A stretch of DNA of 32,066 nt from the NCBI GenBank assembly GCA_910577075.1, contig CAJTKV010000021.1, forward strand, positions 3,368-35,433. The letters are read 5' to 3'. The notes under the pieces are model-generated. The model searched no databases, was not told where the DNA came from, and was given only the letters and a program-made list of their open reading frames with translations. Position 1 is the stretch's first letter. Each line of letters opens with the position of its first letter. Below, piece after piece: positions 32,066 to 32,066 of the stretch. Both the position numbers and the translations under genes were made by a program. Source of the DNA: an uncultured Bacilli bacterium. GTDB lineage: Bacteria; Bacillota_I; Bacilli_A; RF39; UBA660.

Positions 32066-32066
32066 G

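Noticed and set aside
1..32066. Mollicute-type code with TGA read as Trp
   Set aside because: All long genes are complete with TGA as a stop, Trp is encoded by TGG, and the holin gene ends in TGA.

Overview
The window looks like chromosome from a very AT-rich, low-GC Bacillota (class Bacilli, probably an uncultured gut-type lineage related to Mollicutes). The evidence is the conserved block rodZ-like / pgsA / recA / rny, a B-type RNase P RNA directly after gpsB, strong AGGAGG-type ribosome binding sites, TTGACA/TATAAT promoters and a Bacillus-type LexA box at recA. The standard bacterial code fits: Trp is TGG and TGA is a stop.

Layout. (1) 1-3900: a DinD-like gene flanked by two almost identical terminator repeats, a radical SAM methylthiotransferase-like protein, a protein with a J-like N-terminus lacking HPD, and a small membrane protein. 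(2) 3922-about 15750, all on the minus strand: a phage-derived module. In transcription order it has a small unknown gene, a phage late-type promoter, a leader with two hairpins, a tail-fibre/baseplate protein, a terminator-like hairpin, a 2022-residue RHS/YD-repeat protein ending in a GIY-YIG nuclease toxin, an overlapping candidate immunity gene, a fossil of a second RHS gene, two paralogous DUF5071-like genes, a second copy of the late-type promoter, an M23-LysM endolysin, a holin and an ArpU-like regulator. No capsid, portal, terminase, integrase or tail-tube genes are present. (3) 15750-23700: a SanA/YdcF-like protein, an HD-domain protein, a giant MMPL exporter with seven internal repeats, a divergent TetR-type regulator with a clear operator, a dGTPase-like HD enzyme and a zinc-ribbon membrane protein. 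(4) 23700-32066: rny, a Lys-rich-tailed membrane protein, recA, pgsA, a rodZ-like gene, rnpB, gpsB, an unknown gene, a lipoprotein with a Cys/His amidase-like domain, a candidate 27-residue ORF and a truncated N-acetylmuramoyl-L-alanine amidase.

Most interesting signal. Two promoters, at 5551-5639 and 15210-15276, share one architecture: 11-bp-period boxes (five and three units of the form TAYMC-N6), then GTATATGGA exactly one period later, then 17 bp, then TTTATAAT. The spacing is the same base for base although the sites are 9.7 kb apart. One drives the tail fibre and, by read-through, the RHS toxin; the other drives endolysin and holin. The only obvious DNA-binding protein in the module is the ArpU-like protein. 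My inference is a stripped-down, phage-derived toxin production and release unit in which a polymorphic RHS toxin, its immunity genes and a lysis cassette share one late regulator. Exchange of toxin/immunity cassettes is recorded by the RHS fossil and by duplicated identical terminators.
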